A DNA stretch of 64,000 nucleotides from an uncultured Alcaligenaceae bacterium (GTDB lineage: Bacteria; Pseudomonadota; Gammaproteobacteria; Burkholderiales; Burkholderiaceae_B): NCBI GenBank assembly GCA_937995985.1, contig CALKIR010000023.1:62001-126000 (forward strand), in the 5' to 3' direction. Shown one piece after another: positions 62,892 through 64,000 of the stretch. Position 1 is the first letter of the stretch. The number at the start of each line of letters is the position of its first letter. Below the pieces are notes generated by a model, which saw only the letters and a program-made list of their open reading frames with translations, was not told where the DNA came from and searched no databases. The position numbers and the translations under genes were made by a program.

Positions 62892-62919
62892 TCACAGTCT
62901 TATAAATTGTGCTATAGTT
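62892..62919 (+). promoter_or_regulatory. Promoter of tRNA-Leu(GAG)
   Basis: TTCACA (62892-62897) and TATAGT (62914-62919) are 16 bp apart, each matching 5 of 6, and TGC before the -10 makes it an extended -10. The start would fall about 35 bp before the tRNA. Confidence 0.65.
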
Positions 62920-62960
62920 GTCATCTTTAGAGTGATTGGTTTATCCAGTCAAACCCCTGT

Positions 62961-63045
62961 GCTGACGTGGTGGAATTGGTAGACACGCTATCTTGAGGGG
63001 GTAGTGGCGAAAGCCATGCGAGTTCGATTCTCGCCGTCAGCACCA
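62961..63045 (+). tRNA. tRNA-Leu (GAG)
   Basis: This 85-nt class II tRNA has encoded CCA. The acceptor GCTGACG pairs with CGTCAGC, the anticodon stem CTATC/GGTAG encloses TTGAGGG with anticodon GAG, and the variable arm is long. Confidence 0.95.
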
Positions 63046-63057
63046 TTGATATAGTTT

Positions 63058-63082
63058 AGACGTCGCCTGACGTCTTTTTTTT
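63058..63082 (+). terminator. Terminator after tRNA-Leu(GAG)
   Basis: AGACGTC (63058-63064), loop GCCT, GACGTCT (63069-63075), then a T-run to 63082. Confidence 0.9.
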
Positions 63083-63130
63083 CGCCCAGAGTTTTTGGTA
63101 GGGCCACTTAAAGTGTTTTCTTAAGAGGGG

Positions 63131-63285
63131 CGCCTAACTGCTTCACAACAGAGGGTAGAACTGTAAAAGGTTTTAGGCGTAGAGGGGTCTAGGGGCAGGG
63201 GGGATGGAACATAGGGCTCAGGCGCTTACAAGGCAGGAAATGGCGTTTTGTGCCAAAAAAACCACGCTTTGTGGTGCAAAAGATA
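63131..63285 (+). other. Gene-free region upstream of the porin with two hairpins
   Basis: The 363 bp between the tRNA terminator and the porin start hold no gene. Inverted repeat CGCCTAA/TTAGGCG lies near 63131-63180. A second hairpin pairs 63246-63255 with 63272-63281 (ten pairs, two G-U), with an inner CCAC/GTGG. These may lie in the 5' untranslated region of the porin mRNA, a common target of small RNAs, but no known element was recognised. Confidence 0.35.
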
Positions 63286-63445
63286 CAGAAAACGGGCTTT
63301 TTGAAGGTAAAAGCAGTATAAACATAGTCATGGGCACGGAATTTTGGTGCAATAACTCTAACTTCCTTTTTAGGGGTTAAGTAGAGCAGCGGTTCGAAAT
63401 GGGCTGCTCTGAATGACTCAAAAAAAATCCATGGAGATTTCACAC

Positions 63446-64000
63446 ATGAAAAAGACATTGCTCGCTGCTGCTCTGATGGTCGGCTTTGCTGGCGTCGCGC
63501 AAGCAGAAACATCTGTAACCCTGTACGGGGTTGTTGACGGTGGTATTGGTTACCAACGTGTAAAAGGTAATGATGAAAACGGTGATAGCGCAAAGGCTAC
63601 TCGCACCGGCTTGCTCAGCGGCGTTCAGCGCGGTAACCGCTGGGGTTTGAGAGGCACTGAGGACCTCGGCGACGGTTTGCGCTTTATCTTCCAGCTCGAG
63701 AGCGGCTTCAATATTGCCGATGGTAATTCCGCTCAAGGGGGCCGTCTGTTTGGTCGTGAGGCCCATTTTGGTCTCGCTGGGGATAACTGGGGTCAGTTGA
63801 CCTTTGGTCGTCAGACAACTGTTAGCTCCCTTTATATGCCTGGTATTGCTAGCCCCTTTGGTGGCAGCTTCATGCAAGCCAATGCTGGTGCAACCTTTAG
63901 CGCGATCAACACCACCCGCTACGACAACATGATTCAGTACCAAACACCTAGCTATGCTGGTTTTCAGTTGGGTGTGGGCTACTCCTTTAACACCAATGGC
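63446..64000 (+). CDS. Outer-membrane porin (betaproteobacterial Gram-negative porin family), 5' part
   Basis: The first 185 residues of a 16-strand trimeric porin are present; the gene runs off the window. The signal peptide is MKKTLLAAALMVGFAGVAQA, followed by the mature start ETSVTLYGVVDGGIGY typical of this family. RWGLRGTEDLGDGLRFIFQLESGF and the GLAGDNWGQLTFGRQ strand are conserved. GGAG (63433-63436) precedes the ATG. It occupies the place where nuoA is expected in related genomes. Confidence 0.95.
   Translation, partial: MKKTLLAAALMVGFAGVAQAETSVTLYGVVDGGIGYQRVKGNDENGDSAKATRTGLLSGVQRGNRWGLRGTEDLGDGLRFIFQLESGFNIADGNSAQGGRLFGREAHFGLAGDNWGQLTFGRQTTVSSLYMPGIASPFGGSFMQANAGATFSAINTTRYDNMIQYQTPSYAGFQLGVGYSFNTNG

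Noticed and set aside
1..64000. CRISPR arrays, insertion sequences, prophage or integrase genes
   Set aside because: No regularly spaced repeats, transposase motifs or terminal inverted repeats with target duplications were seen when reading both strands; a repeat-finding program would be needed to exclude short ones.

Overview
The window looks like a chromosomal segment of a betaproteobacterium of the order Burkholderiales, most likely Alcaligenaceae. This rests on gene order (nadK divergent from hrcA-hemH-grpE-dnaK-dnaJ; ilvB-ilvH-ilvC-pssA; rpsO-pnp; qor-tpiA-secG-tRNA-Leu), on a trimeric Gram-negative porin, and on moderate base composition. The assignment comes from remembered gene order, not from a search. 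No rRNA, CRISPR array, insertion sequence or phage gene was seen.

Layout. 1-7700: NAD kinase (cut by the left edge), then the heat-shock block hrcA, hemH, a gamma-carbonic anhydrase, grpE, dnaK and dnaJ, with sigma32-like promoters before grpE and dnaK. 7732-13088 (minus): a compact moxR / VWA / M16 zinc-protease operon and a DUF1841 gene. 13362-16745: NADP isocitrate dehydrogenase and an LtaS-like membrane sulfatase. 16904-26672: an AT-rich catabolic block with an SDR, a D-2-hydroxyacid dehydrogenase, an iron alcohol dehydrogenase, a TRAP transporter, a large membrane protein with a spermidine-synthase-like core, and a 3-hydroxyisobutyrate-type dehydrogenase. 26669-38175: housekeeping genes (SMR pump, Smr protein, trxB, ftsK, lolA, rarA, serS, tRNA-Ser, yaaA, FUSC protein). 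38176-46264: ilvBHC with a long leader, pssA, a lipoprotein, rpsO and pnp.

46354-60416 is a second accessory block: a ClC-type chloride transporter, a TRAP transporter in one operon with glutamate decarboxylase, a solitary pstS behind a long Pho-box array, two tRNA genes, and a periplasmic molybdenum hydroxylase (Mo subunit, 2Fe-2S subunit, triheme cytochrome c) with the accessory genes mocA and xdhC. From 60501 the conserved backbone resumes (qor, tpiA, secG, tRNA-Leu), ending in a porin cut by the right edge.

Functional links: chaperones under heat-shock control; branched-chain amino acid synthesis probably controlled through its leader; and two TRAP systems each linked to metabolic enzymes, the first to several dehydrogenases of unknown substrate and the second to glutamate decarboxylation. 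The most unusual signals are the six-unit Pho-box array, the Leu/Val-rich ilv leader with mutually exclusive pairings, the dctPQM-gadB operon, and the membrane-embedded SpeE-like protein that lacks the expected catalytic aspartate.
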